Below the pieces are notes generated by a model. That model saw nothing but the letters and a program-made list of their open reading frames with translations, ran no database searches and was not told the origin of the DNA. A DNA stretch of 64,000 bases from Sulfurimonas sp. C5 (GTDB lineage Bacteria > Campylobacterota > Campylobacteria > Campylobacterales > Sulfurimonadaceae), in contig NZ_JARXNQ010000002.1 in NCBI RefSeq assembly GCF_029872055.1, positions 186,001 to 250,000 of the forward strand. Reading direction: 5' to 3'. Below are positions 27,416 through 35,411 of this stretch, piece by piece. Every line of letters begins with the position of its first letter. Positions within the stretch are counted from its first letter, which is position 1. The position numbers and the translations under genes were made by a program.

Positions 27416-28508
27416 AATATTTTTTCTGTTATTGATATTCTCGAGTGAAGTTCTTTTCGCAGAAATAGATTTTAAAACAGAAAATACAAATATTACGATC
27501 AAAGAGGATGCATATACTTACAATTACGATCGTCTCCGCTTTAGTCTTAATTGGAAAGAAGATGGCTATTTTACAACGCTTATAGCAGACGGTGTAAATT
27601 ACTATGGAAACAAATATATAGATTCGGACCTTTATCACATAAGAAAACTAGTGCAGTCAAATACCCCTTTTAAAACACAAACAGATTATCTTAAATATAA
27701 AAGCGGAGAAGCGTATGCAAAAGTTTACAGAGCATACGGAGGGTACGAAGATCAAAACAACAGAGTGATTGTAGGATTGCAAAATATTTCTATGGGAGTA
27801 GGGCGTATTTGGCAGCCTACAAATATCTATAATCCAATAAATATTTATGCTCTTGAACCGGATGAGACTTTTGGGGTGATGGGTGTACTCTATACAAGAT
27901 ATTTTGACGAAACATCTCATCTAAGCGGTATAGTTTCTATTGACCGAAATGACAAACCGGCCTATGCACTTCGTTATCAGGCTTTTTTAGAAGTTGCTGA
28001 TGTAGCAATAGATCTCATCAGTACCGATGAGACAAAAATGGCAGGGTATGAGATTGACGGCAGCATAGGTTCAATTGGAATGGGAATTCGAAGCGAAGGG
28101 GCTTATTTTGACAACAAGAATTCAAACTTTTTTCAAGGACTAGTCGGTTTGGATTACGGTTTTGAAAACGGTTTGACAGTCGTTCTTGAAGGTTTGTACA
28201 CGTCTAAAATTTTTACTGCTCAAGATGTTCTGAATAATCTACATACAGATATTTTACAAAATATGGTGAATGCCCATTTTTTTAGTGCACTTTCGGCAAC
28301 TTATCCGTTTAATATCTATCTTGAAGGCTCTTGTGTGTATATAGAGAGTTTTGACGGGATTAAATCCAGATTTTATTCACCACAGTTAAAATATACCTTG
28401 AATGATTATAATACCTTTACTTTGGGTACTATGATTTATGACAGTAATGTTGTGAGTAGTTATGAAAACTCGGAAAGATATTTTGTTAAATGGAATTTAG
28501 CGTTTTGA
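27408..28508 (+). CDS. predicted outer-membrane beta-barrel of the FtsX/LolA-like module
   Basis: A 366-residue exported protein (signal about 1-18, ending LFAEIDF) rich in alternating strands and aromatic girdle residues, ending in ERYFVKWNLAF, a typical barrel C-terminus. The stretch VGLQNISMGVGRIWQPTNIYNP resembles the G-R-Q-x-I-x-W-G...P-T-D pattern of DUF1302-like outer-membrane proteins. Its coupling to the ATPase gene suggests it is the outer-membrane end of the same pathway. It has no sure family. The ATG at 27408 is preferred to the TTG just before it. A strong terminator follows. Confidence 0.7.
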   Translation: MSKIFFLLLIFSSEVLFAEIDFKTENTNITIKEDAYTYNYDRLRFSLNWKEDGYFTTLIADGVNYYGNKYIDSDLYHIRKLVQSNTPFKTQTDYLKYKSGEAYAKVYRAYGGYEDQNNRVIVGLQNISMGVGRIWQPTNIYNPINIYALEPDETFGVMGVLYTRYFDETSHLSGIVSIDRNDKPAYALRYQAFLEVADVAIDLISTDETKMAGYEIDGSIGSIGMGIRSEGAYFDNKNSNFFQGLVGLDYGFENGLTVVLEGLYTSKIFTAQDVLNNLHTDILQNMVNAHFFSALSATYPFNIYLEGSCVYIESFDGIKSRFYSPQLKYTLNDYNTFTLGTMIYDSNVVSSYENSERYFVKWNLAF

Positions 28509-28536
28509 TTCTCTAAGAGGAAGAACTCTTAGAGAA
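28509..28536 (+). terminator. terminator after the envelope module
   Basis: A perfect 11-bp hairpin TTCTCTAAGAG/CTCTTAGAGAA with a 6-base loop, followed by ATTTTTAG on the plus strand. It lies between convergent genes and may also help end leuA. Confidence 0.8.
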
Positions 28537-28540
28537 ATTT

Positions 28541-30202
28541 TTAGTTGTTAAACGTTCTGTTAAGCGCACAGAAAAGCGCTTTGATAGAAGCGATAGTGAT
28601 GTCGTTATTACGTCCAACACCAAAGCGAGAGATAACTTCAGGCGTTTTGATCTCGATGTAAGCAACAGCTTTTGCCGAGCTTTGATCTCCGCAAGAGTGT
28701 TCAGAGTAAGATTTTACAGTGAACTGGTTTTTATACTCTTTCATCAATGCATTTTTACACGCATCGATCGGTCCGTTACCTTGACCATCTGAAACGATAG
28801 TTTTTCCATTGTACTCGTATGTAAGGGTACAAGTTACCACTTTATTCTGAGTAGATGAAGTGAAGTCTTTGAACTTAATGTGTTGATCCATTTCAAAGTA
28901 CTCAGCTTTAAATACATTGTAGATCTCTTCGGCTGACAATTCACGACCCTCTACATCACTTAAAGTCTGTACAGCACGACCGATCTCAGGATGCATAGCT
29001 TTTGGAAGCTGGTAACCGTAAGTTTGCTCTAAAATGTACGCTACACCACCTTTCCCAGATTGTGAGTTGATACGGATGATCGACTCATAGTTACGTCCAA
29101 CATCGGCAGGATCGATCGGTAAGTATGGAACTTCCCAAAACGGTTGCTCTTTTGCCTGTTGGTATGCCAACCCTTTGTTGATCGCATCTTGGTGTGAACC
29201 TGAGAATGCAGTATATACAAGATCACCAACGTAAGGATGTCTTGGGTGCGTCGGTAACTCAGTTACACGCTCAACCACATCTACAACTTCGTTTACGTTA
29301 GAGAAATCTAAACCGCTCTCAACACCTTGAGTAGTCATGTTAAGCGCCAAAGTGATGATGTCAACATTACCCGTACGCTCACCGTTACTTAAAAGTGTCC
29401 CTTCAACTCTGTCAGCTCCTGCTAAAAGTGCTAACTCTGTTGCAGCGATAGAAGTACCTCTGTCATTATGCGTATGAGTAGAGATAAGAACATGTTCACG
29501 GTTATCTAAATGTCTGCTCATCCACTCAATTTGATCAGCATAGATATTTGGCGTTGCCATTTCAACCGTTGCCGGTAAATTGATGATTACAGGACGCTCA
29601 GCGCTTATCCCCCAACGAGCAGTTACCGCATTTGAGATTTTTGCAGCAAATTCCAATTCAGTTCCCGTGAAACTCTCAGGTGAATATTCTAAGAAGATTT
29701 TCCCGTCGTGATCCGCTTCGTATTTTTTTACAAGGTCAACACCCTCTAAAGCAAGCTCTATGATCTCTTCTTGAGATTTACCGAAAACGATCTTTCTTTG
29801 AGCGATTGAAGTTGAGTTGTAAAGATGCACAGTCGCTTTTTTTACACCTTTTAACGCTTCAAAAGTTTTTGCGATAAGATGCTCTCTAGCTTGTACTAGA
29901 ACTTGGACAGTAACGTCATCAGGGATCAAGTTGTCGTCAACCAACCTACGTAAGAAGTCAAATTCAACTTTCGATGCAGATGGAAAACCTACTTCGATCT
30001 CCTTAAATCCAAGTTTGAGTAAGAGTGTAAAAAGTTCAAGTTTTTTCTCCATGTTCATCGGGTTGATAAGTGCTTGATTACCGTCACGTAAATCTACACT
30101 ACACCAGATTGGAGCTTTTGTAATAGTATTGTCAGGCCATTGTCTATTTGGCAAGTCTATTTTTGGATATGGCTGGTATTTGCCACTTGGAATATGTTTC
30201 AT
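28541..30202 (-). CDS. leuA: 2-isopropylmalate synthase
   Basis: Catalyses the first committed step of leucine synthesis, condensing 2-oxoisovalerate with acetyl-CoA. The 553-residue protein is of the long form found in yeast and many proteobacteria, beginning IPSGKYQPYPKIDLPNRQWPD. The catalytic TIM barrel has WCSVDLRDGNQALINPM, THTHNDRGT and EGTLLSNGERTGNVDI. The C-terminal half is the LeuA allosteric domain that gives leucine feedback. AGAGG precedes the ATG. It stands alone with its own promoter. Confidence 0.96.
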   Translation of the reverse strand: MKHIPSGKYQPYPKIDLPNRQWPDNTITKAPIWCSVDLRDGNQALINPMNMEKKLELFTLLLKLGFKEIEVGFPSASKVEFDFLRRLVDDNLIPDDVTVQVLVQAREHLIAKTFEALKGVKKATVHLYNSTSIAQRKIVFGKSQEEIIELALEGVDLVKKYEADHDGKIFLEYSPESFTGTELEFAAKISNAVTARWGISAERPVIINLPATVEMATPNIYADQIEWMSRHLDNREHVLISTHTHNDRGTSIAATELALLAGADRVEGTLLSNGERTGNVDIITLALNMTTQGVESGLDFSNVNEVVDVVERVTELPTHPRHPYVGDLVYTAFSGSHQDAINKGLAYQQAKEQPFWEVPYLPIDPADVGRNYESIIRINSQSGKGGVAYILEQTYGYQLPKAMHPEIGRAVQTLSDVEGRELSAEEIYNVFKAEYFEMDQHIKFKDFTSSTQNKVVTCTLTYEYNGKTIVSDGQGNGPIDACKNALMKEYKNQFTVKSYSEHSCGDQSSAKAVAYIEIKTPEVISRFGVGRNNDITIASIKALFCALNRTFNN

Positions 30203-30230
30203 AAGAAACCTCTTTTAACTTGAAATTTTT

Positions 30231-30271
30231 AATAAGACACTCTTACACATCTTATTAATTTTGGAATTATA
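30231..30271 (-). promoter_or_regulatory. leuA promoter and leader hairpin
   Basis: On the minus strand a perfect TATAAT (30266-30271) is followed by a short leader with a 7-bp hairpin, AATAAGA/TCTTATT with a 12-base loop (30231-30256). No leucine-rich leader peptide is visible, so classical attenuation is not supported. Confidence 0.5.
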
Positions 30272-30342
30272 GCAAAACTAAGGTTAGAAAAGTTTTTGAT
30301 AAAGTGAAATGGGTGGTTTTAATAAAGTTTATGTAAAGATTG

Positions 30343-30389
30343 AAATGCTAATTTTTAAGTAAATATCACTTATATCTAAATTAGCATTT
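30343..30389 (-). terminator. long hairpin after the 196-residue gene
   Basis: Perfect 12-bp arms AAATGCTAATTT/AAATTAGCATTT enclose a 23-base region with a smaller AAGT/ACTT stem. It lies 26 bases past the stop of the 196-residue gene and upstream of leuA. There is no clean T-run, so it could be a terminator or a transcript-stabilising end. Confidence 0.45.
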
Positions 30390-30414
30390 TAAAAGATAAA
30401 CTTTTTGGTAAATG

Positions 30415-31005
30415 TTATCCCATCAAAGAAAAAAGCTGCAAAGTGTTTTTTGTTGCTTCTAATGTGATGCTTTGCTCTGATCGAAACATTGCATGGGATA
30501 TTTTTTCAACACATGTATATACATCGTCAAACTCATGTTTTGGATAGCCGCTTTGTAGAACAATTTTTTTCATAGAGAGTTTGTTCAGTTCATCGTTATC
30601 AAAGAGATCTACACTGCCTGGGCTGATACTTACAAAAAAGTTTTCTAATTCTTCATGCCCTTTTGTAGCATTGAGAATGATCCCTTTATGATTGTCCAGT
30701 GCTTTGTAAAATTCTTCATTTAGATTGGATTCTTCGATCATAAGTACACGCTCTTCCAAACCTTCAAGCTCTTCAATAGTAGATATATATACACCGACAC
30801 ATTTATTACATGCTTTGTCTAAAAGTTCTAAAGGGAGGGCATAAAAAATATTATTATGCTCGTCCGATAACTCCTGTACCTCTTCTAGCTCATTTAAATC
30901 TTTTGGATGTAAAACAAACATCTGTACAAGAGTGTCTTCTATAATATCTTCTATCCCGTTTATAAACGCATCATCGTAGTTGCTTACACATACATCAACC
31001 GTCAT
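30415..31005 (-). CDS. hypothetical protein, 196 residues
   Basis: I recognise no family. The protein is acidic and soluble with no signal peptide or membrane helix. It has a Cys-x-x-Cys-like spot (ACNKCVGVY) near 66 and alternating strand/helix blocks that would suit an alpha/beta fold. Its start overlaps the preceding 61-residue gene by 11 bases, so the two are probably co-translated. They may be the tail of the plcP-patatin transcript. Confidence 0.6.
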   Translation of the reverse strand: MTVDVCVSNYDDAFINGIEDIIEDTLVQMFVLHPKDLNELEEVQELSDEHNNIFYALPLELLDKACNKCVGVYISTIEELEGLEERVLMIEESNLNEEFYKALDNHKGIILNATKGHEELENFFVSISPGSVDLFDNDELNKLSMKKIVLQSGYPKHEFDDVYTCVEKISHAMFRSEQSITLEATKNTLQLFSLMG

Positions 31006-31180
31006 TTTTCTCCCTTGCTTTCATCGATCGCTTAATTCGACCCAGATTTTTGAAAAAGCAGCCCCCTCTATACTCTTTAGAATCAAAGTTGCCGTAATGT
31101 TGTCGCATCAGATTCAAATCTTCTTGACGTACCTGATACTCTGTTTTACAATGGTGACAATATAAGGACTGCATACTCAT
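30995..31180 (-). CDS. small CxxC protein, 61 residues
   Basis: A short basic protein with a YCHHCKTEYQV zinc-ribbon-like start and a later Cys in YRGGCFFKNLGRIKRS. With only two or three cysteines it could bind zinc as a dimer or use the histidines. A second in-frame ATG lies 6 bases further in (31174), and neither has a good ribosome site. Its 11-base overlap with the 196-residue gene supports it as a real gene. Confidence 0.5.
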   Translation of the reverse strand: MSMQSLYCHHCKTEYQVRQEDLNLMRQHYGNFDSKEYRGGCFFKNLGRIKRSMKAREKNDG

Positions 31181-31210
31181 AAAATCGTATATGCAAGTTT
31201 TATTCGCTAA

Positions 31211-31972
31211 TCAATTCTCACTGAATAATGTTTTCTTCGCTTCTTGGTATCCAAGTTCAAATAAGGCATCAAAATTTTTTAGCGAAAAAATAGAATAATC
31301 TGTAATCTTCGGTGATTCTATAAAATAATCGCATAACTCTTTTGCTTTTTGCGTATTTTTCTGCATAGTAGAGGTTATAGATCTTTTTAAATAAGAAAAA
31401 AGACTCAAAGGGTTTACATTTTTTACAAATGGATGAAGATTGACGCCTAGAATAGGTACTTTACAGTTAATAAGCGGTGCAATCGGAATGTGATTAAAAA
31501 CGCCGCCGTCAATGTAAGTTTTTTCCTCAATTTTAACAGGTTGAAAAAAAGGTATAAGTGCCGAGGATGCTTGACAAAGCTGATATATATCCCCTTTATT
31601 AAAAACTCTCTCTTGTGCTTCGTCTAGATCAACGGCAGTGATATAAACAGGAATGCTTAGTTGAGACATATCAGTCAACGGAACAAGTTTTTTAAGTATA
31701 GCAGCATTTGTATCGATGTTAAAAACAGAAGTTTTAAACCAGTTGAATTTAAAAAGTTTTTTCACCTCTTTGGACTTTAAAATCTCCAGTTGCTGTTTTG
31801 GAGATATACCCGCTGCATAACTGGTTGCGACGATTGAACCGATCGAAGTTGCACAGATCGCTTTTACTTTAATATTGTGTTCATCAAGATAATGTAACAC
31901 ACCTAAATGATACGCCCCGCGAGCACCTCCGCCTGAAAGTGCCAATACTATCTCTTTTATCTCTCGTGCCAA
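31211..31972 (-). CDS. patatin-like phospholipase
   Basis: A 253-residue cytoplasmic patatin/RssA-family lipase. The oxyanion-hole motif GGGARGAYHLG is at about 15-25. The nucleophile serine is in ATSIGSIVATSYAAG, where the first Gly of GxSxG is Ala. The catalytic aspartate is in IDGGVFNHIP. It begins with TTG, supported by GAGG seven bases upstream, and overlaps the metallophosphoesterase gene by 16 bases. Tight coupling to a PlcP-like gene with a pho-type promoter suggests phospholipid turnover. The substrate is not known. Confidence 0.82.
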   Translation of the reverse strand: MAREIKEIVLALSGGGARGAYHLGVLHYLDEHNIKVKAICATSIGSIVATSYAAGISPKQQLEILKSKEVKKLFKFNWFKTSVFNIDTNAAILKKLVPLTDMSQLSIPVYITAVDLDEAQERVFNKGDIYQLCQASSALIPFFQPVKIEEKTYIDGGVFNHIPIAPLINCKVPILGVNLHPFVKNVNPLSLFSYLKRSITSTMQKNTQKAKELCDYFIESPKITDYSIFSLKNFDALFELGYQEAKKTLFSEN

Positions 31973-32694
31973 TGTAATACCTCAAACTTTCCGTCGAAAT
32001 GTTCAACGATGCAACTGCAAGACTCTACCCAGTCACCACAGTTTAAATATTCAATATTTTCAATCATCTTTGCTTCGGCTTTATGTATATGTCCGCAGAT
32101 GACACCTTCAAAACCCTGTCTTTGTGCATGGTTTGCCAAAATTCCTTCAAAATCGGTAATAAAACTCACAGAACTTTTAACATTATCTTTTACATATTTT
32201 GAAAGTGACCAGTATTTTTTTATTTTAAAAAGCTTACGAATCTTGTTCAAAATATGGTTGAGATAAAGGATAAAATCGTATCCCATGTCTCCAAGTAGTG
32301 CGAGCCATTTTTTTGTCATAGTAATACTGTCAAAAAAATCTCCATGTGTTATGAGATAGCGTTTTTTATTGACAGCTTTGTATTCTGTTTCAGTGATTAT
32401 TTTGAGATTTTCACCCATTAATATAGGAGAAAACGGGCGTAAAAATTCATCATGGTTACCTGTGATAAAGAACACCTGAGTCCCTTTTCTTGCCTTACGC
32501 AAGATCTTTTGTATGACATCTGAATGGGTTTGATGCCATTTGAATTTTCTTCTGATGGCCCAGCCGTCAATAATGTCACCGACTAAAAAAAGATTTTCAC
32601 TTTCTGTGTTTTTGAGAAAATCTAAGAACTGATCCGCTTGAGAAAAGCGAGTACCTAAATGGATATCCGATACAAATATTGACTTATATTTCAT
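31957..32694 (-). CDS. PlcP/LpxH-type metallophosphoesterase (candidate phospholipase C)
   Basis: A 245-residue calcineurin-fold enzyme: FVSDIHLGT, LVGDIIDGW, FITGNHDEFLR, THGDFFD and CGHIHKAE give the dimetal site. Such proteins are commonly annotated UDP-2,3-diacylglucosamine diphosphatase. However, the blocks VIQKILRKARKGT, YWSLSKYVKDNVK and NCGDWVESCSCIVEH are also typical of PlcP, the phosphate-starvation phospholipase C known in Sinorhizobium and marine bacteria, which removes phospholipid head groups. A pho-type box before the gene and a patatin after it favour lipid remodelling. The ATG at 32694 has no ribosome site and lies 6 bases from the -10. Confidence 0.75.
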   Translation of the reverse strand: MKYKSIFVSDIHLGTRFSQADQFLDFLKNTESENLFLVGDIIDGWAIRRKFKWHQTHSDVIQKILRKARKGTQVFFITGNHDEFLRPFSPILMGENLKIITETEYKAVNKKRYLITHGDFFDSITMTKKWLALLGDMGYDFILYLNHILNKIRKLFKIKKYWSLSKYVKDNVKSSVSFITDFEGILANHAQRQGFEGVICGHIHKAEAKMIENIEYLNCGDWVESCSCIVEHFDGKFEVLHWHER

Positions 32695-32700
32695 GCGCAA

Positions 32701-32732
32701 AGTGTAATCTAATAAGGTTACAGATTTATTGC
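32701..32732 (-). promoter_or_regulatory. candidate pho box and leaderless promoter of the plcP-like gene
   Basis: The coding strand reads GCAATA-AATCT-GTAACC (32716-32732), nine bases, then TACACT (32701-32706), six bases, ATG. The spacer AATCT and right half-site equal those of pstS, and the nine-base gap is the same. The left half-site is degenerate (4 of 6). The position of the -10 predicts an mRNA beginning at or next to the start codon. Confidence 0.6.
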
Positions 32733-32766
32733 AAAAAAAGTTTTTGAAAAAGAGTTATTTGGAAAT

Positions 32767-33729
32767 TTATAGGGGAAGGGGAATTTTTAGTTGAAATATA
32801 GCACCGTTGTCACCGTTTCTTACACTTAAAACACCACCGAGTTTTTGTGCAATCTGGGTACTCATGTAAAGTCCAATACCAGTTCCTTTACCTTCAGGTT
32901 TTGTTGTAACTTCTGGTTTGAAAATATCTCTAATGATCTTTTCCGGAATTCCTCCGGCATTGTCTTTGATCTCTAAATATGTGCATTTGTCGTCTTTCAT
33001 GAAATCTATAGTGATTTCACGGTTTTCGACATTTCTTTCATTGAAAGCATCTTTTGCATTGTTGATAATATTTAAAACAAGGTGCTTAAACTCATTTTCA
33101 TTACCGTATATGAGAAGTTCATAGTCAGGAAGGATTTTAATATTGATATTATTTTTTAAAAACTCATCTTTTACCAAAAGTGTTACACTTTGACTTGAAC
33201 GTTTAATGCCGAAAGTTTCATTTTTCTCTTTTGGACGGAAAAAGTTTCTAAACTCTGAAAGGGTAGTTACCATATGATCTATTTGTGCTTGCATATCTTC
33301 ACGCATCTCTTTAAGAGACTCTAATGTTAGATCTCCGGATTCATAGTCTGAAACCAAAAGATCACCCATCATTGAAAGAGCATTGAGAGGTTGTTTCCAT
33401 TGATGGGCAACTGCATCCATCATTTCACCCATGGCTGCCATTTTGGCTTGCTGTTCATAACGTTTATGATAAGTTTTACTTTTTTGAACTTCTGTCTTAA
33501 TTCTTTGTTCCAATTCTTTATTAAGTTGATCAAGTTCATCTTGGCGGGCATTATAACGATCTAAGAAGATTTCAAGGAGAATGTCAAGATCTGCCCTGTG
33601 TGTTGAGTGGGCACTTTTTTTTACAGCATCTAAAAGTTCTGTCGTATTTAAGTGTGCATATTCACCCTTAGGGTTTTTACGACGTTTAATAACAATGTCA
33701 TTTGCTTTACTAAATGGATTGTTTTTCAT
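32767..33729 (-). CDS. soluble sensor histidine kinase
   Basis: A 320-residue kinase with no membrane helix. An N-terminal region with a coiled coil (about 60-105, LDQLNKELEQRIKTEVQKSK) leads into AMGEMMDAVAHQWKQPLNAL with the phospho-histidine, the form common in Campylobacterota. The ATPase domain follows (NIINNAKDAF, DNAGGIPE, GKGTGIGLYMS). No sensor domain or partner regulator is adjacent. The start at ATG 33729 has TATAAT seven bases upstream and no ribosome site; an upstream in-frame extension is less likely. Confidence 0.85.
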   Translation of the reverse strand: MKNNPFSKANDIVIKRRKNPKGEYAHLNTTELLDAVKKSAHSTHRADLDILLEIFLDRYNARQDELDQLNKELEQRIKTEVQKSKTYHKRYEQQAKMAAMGEMMDAVAHQWKQPLNALSMMGDLLVSDYESGDLTLESLKEMREDMQAQIDHMVTTLSEFRNFFRPKEKNETFGIKRSSQSVTLLVKDEFLKNNINIKILPDYELLIYGNENEFKHLVLNIINNAKDAFNERNVENREITIDFMKDDKCTYLEIKDNAGGIPEKIIRDIFKPEVTTKPEGKGTGIGLYMSTQIAQKLGGVLSVRNGDNGAIFQLKIPLPL

Positions 33730-33736
33730 AGTAATT

Positions 33737-33742
33737 ATTATA
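33737..33742 (-). promoter_or_regulatory. candidate leaderless promoter of the soluble kinase gene
   Basis: A perfect TATAAT on the coding strand ends seven bases before the ATG, with no purine-rich site between. Confidence 0.4.
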
Positions 33743-33800
33743 ACCAAAAATTATTTTAAAAAAGAAGTAAAAAGATCTAAAATGTGGAAAAAAAGAAAGC

Positions 33801-33829
33801 GTATCTATATGCATTTTGCATATAGATAC
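33801..33829 (-). terminator. glnA terminator
   Basis: A perfect 13-bp hairpin GTATCTATATGCA/TGCATATAGATAC with a 3-base loop directly after glnA. It is followed on the minus strand by GCTTTCTTTTTTTCC, a standard Rho-independent terminator. Confidence 0.88.
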
Positions 33830-33836
33830 TAAAAAA

Positions 33837-35267
33837 CTAGCATTGGTAAGTTGTTTTGAACTCGTATGCTGTTGGACGACCTTCATCTGGCCAAATTTGG
33901 CGCTCGAATTGGTAGTGTTGGAATGTATCGATAAACTCTTGAGTAAATACTGGTTTAAGGAAGTCATTATCTGCGATAAGACCTTCAACTGCTTCACGTA
34001 AAGTGTGTGGCATTTGAACGATACCTTTTTCACGAATTTCATCTAATGAAAGTTCGAATAAATCGATATCCATTGGACCAGTTGGAATAGTTTTGTTTGC
34101 GATACCGTCAAGACCAGCCATCATCATAGCAGCGAATGCTAAGTATGGACATGCACTTGAATCCGGGAATCTCATCTCGATACGAGTAGCTTTTTCACCT
34201 GCACCGTAAGGGATACGACAAGCAGCTGAACGGTTTTGAGAAGAGTAAGTTAAGATACTTGGAGCTTCGAAACCTGGTAAAAGTCTTTTGTACGAGTTTG
34301 TTGATGGATTAGTTAATGCAGCAACAGCTTTCGCATGTTTAAAGATACCACCAGCATAGTGAAGAGCCATCTCAGAAAGATTACCGTAACCACCTTCTTT
34401 GTAGAATAAGTTTTTACCGTCTTTCCATAAAGATTGGTGAACGTGCATACCGTTACCATTGTCACCAAATAATGGTTTTGGCATAAATGTAGCAGTTTTA
34501 CCGTTTAGGTGTGCTACCATTTTTACAACATATTTATATTTTTGAACGTTGTCAGCTGCACCGATAATGTCAGAGAAAACAACACCGATTTCACCTTGAC
34601 CTTGAGCAACTTCGTGGTGACCAAGAACAACTTCTAAACCAACTTGCTCTAATATTTGCATCATCTCAGCACGTAAATCTACCATTGAATCAGTTGGAGC
34701 TACTGGGAAATAACCACCTTTTGTACCTGGACGGTGAGCTGTATTGTACATATCTTCATATGCAGTGTGAGAGTTCCATTCACCCTCTTCAGTATCGATT
34801 TTGTAACCAGCTTCATTTATATTATCGATGAAACGTACATCGTCAAAAATGAAAAATTCATTTTCTGGACCAAAGTATGCAGCATCAGCAATTCCTAAAG
34901 AATCAGCATGAGCAAGTGCCGCTTTTGCCATTGAACGTGGACATTTTTCATATGCTTGACCTTTGTAAATGTCATAAACATCACAGAATACGATGATAGT
35001 CGGATCTGCAGTAAAAGGGTCTAAGAAAGCAGTTGGAACATCTGGTTTTAAAAGCATATCAGATTTGTTGATTGGCTGCCAAGCTTCGATTGATGAACCG
35101 TCAAACGGAAGACCATTATTTAAAATATCAGCACTTACAGCACTCATTCTGTAAGTTACGTGGTGCCATGCACCTTTAATGTCTGTAAATCTGAAGTCTA
35201 CAAACTGAACGTCATTTTCTTCACAAAATGTGAAAAACTCTTCTACACTATTAACGAATTTTCCCAT
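33837..35267 (-). CDS. glnA: type I glutamine synthetase
   Basis: Makes glutamine from glutamate and ammonia, the main ammonia-assimilation step. The 476-residue protein has [32 protein letters not shown] and the adenylate-binding [11 protein letters not shown]. The loop that carries the adenylylated tyrosine in enteric enzymes (NLYDLP) reads DIDLFELS here, with Phe for Tyr, so control by adenylyltransferase GlnE is not expected. As I recall, Helicobacter pylori GlnA also has Phe at this place. TTTAGGAGAGAA precedes the ATG. Confidence 0.96.
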   Translation of the reverse strand: MGKFVNSVEEFFTFCEENDVQFVDFRFTDIKGAWHHVTYRMSAVSADILNNGLPFDGSSIEAWQPINKSDMLLKPDVPTAFLDPFTADPTIIVFCDVYDIYKGQAYEKCPRSMAKAALAHADSLGIADAAYFGPENEFFIFDDVRFIDNINEAGYKIDTEEGEWNSHTAYEDMYNTAHRPGTKGGYFPVAPTDSMVDLRAEMMQILEQVGLEVVLGHHEVAQGQGEIGVVFSDIIGAADNVQKYKYVVKMVAHLNGKTATFMPKPLFGDNGNGMHVHQSLWKDGKNLFYKEGGYGNLSEMALHYAGGIFKHAKAVAALTNPSTNSYKRLLPGFEAPSILTYSSQNRSAACRIPYGAGEKATRIEMRFPDSSACPYLAFAAMMMAGLDGIANKTIPTGPMDIDLFELSLDEIREKGIVQMPHTLREAVEGLIADNDFLKPVFTQEFIDTFQHYQFERQIWPDEGRPTAYEFKTTYQC

Positions 35268-35297
35268 TATAATTCTCTCCTAAAATTTTCTACCGTT

Positions 35298-35303
35298 AGT
35301 ATA
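35298..35303 (-). promoter_or_regulatory. -10 box of glnA
   Basis: TATACT on the minus strand, 31 bases before the glnA ATG, and 29 bases downstream of the palindrome at 35333-35355. Confidence 0.5.
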
Positions 35304-35332
35304 GCTGAATTTGCAATAAAGCACTAGCCCTA

Positions 35333-35355
35333 AAATGATTAAAATTTAATCATTT
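35333..35355. promoter_or_regulatory. 23-bp palindrome upstream of glnA
   Basis: Two perfect 11-bp arms, AAATGATTAAA and TTTAATCATTT, meet at one central A. CCC and GGG flank the arms, and ten T's follow on the plus strand. It may be the operator of glnA (centre about 53 bases upstream of the expected start point). It may instead be the terminator of an unknown plus-strand transcript. Both readings fit. Confidence 0.5.
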
Positions 35356-35411
35356 GGGATTTTTTTTTGATTTTAAGACAAATTTGTTGCTTAAAAATTA
35401 ATCAGTAGTTT

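Noticed and set aside
30203-30300. Leucine attenuator before leuA
   Set aside because: No leader peptide with leucine codons and no alternative hairpin pair were found; only a short leader stem is present.
35333-35355. The glnA palindrome as a standard Fnr or NssR site
   Set aside because: It lacks both TTGAT-N4-ATCAA and TTAAC-N4-GTTAA; only the ATGATTAAA arms are seen, so no named regulator is claimed.
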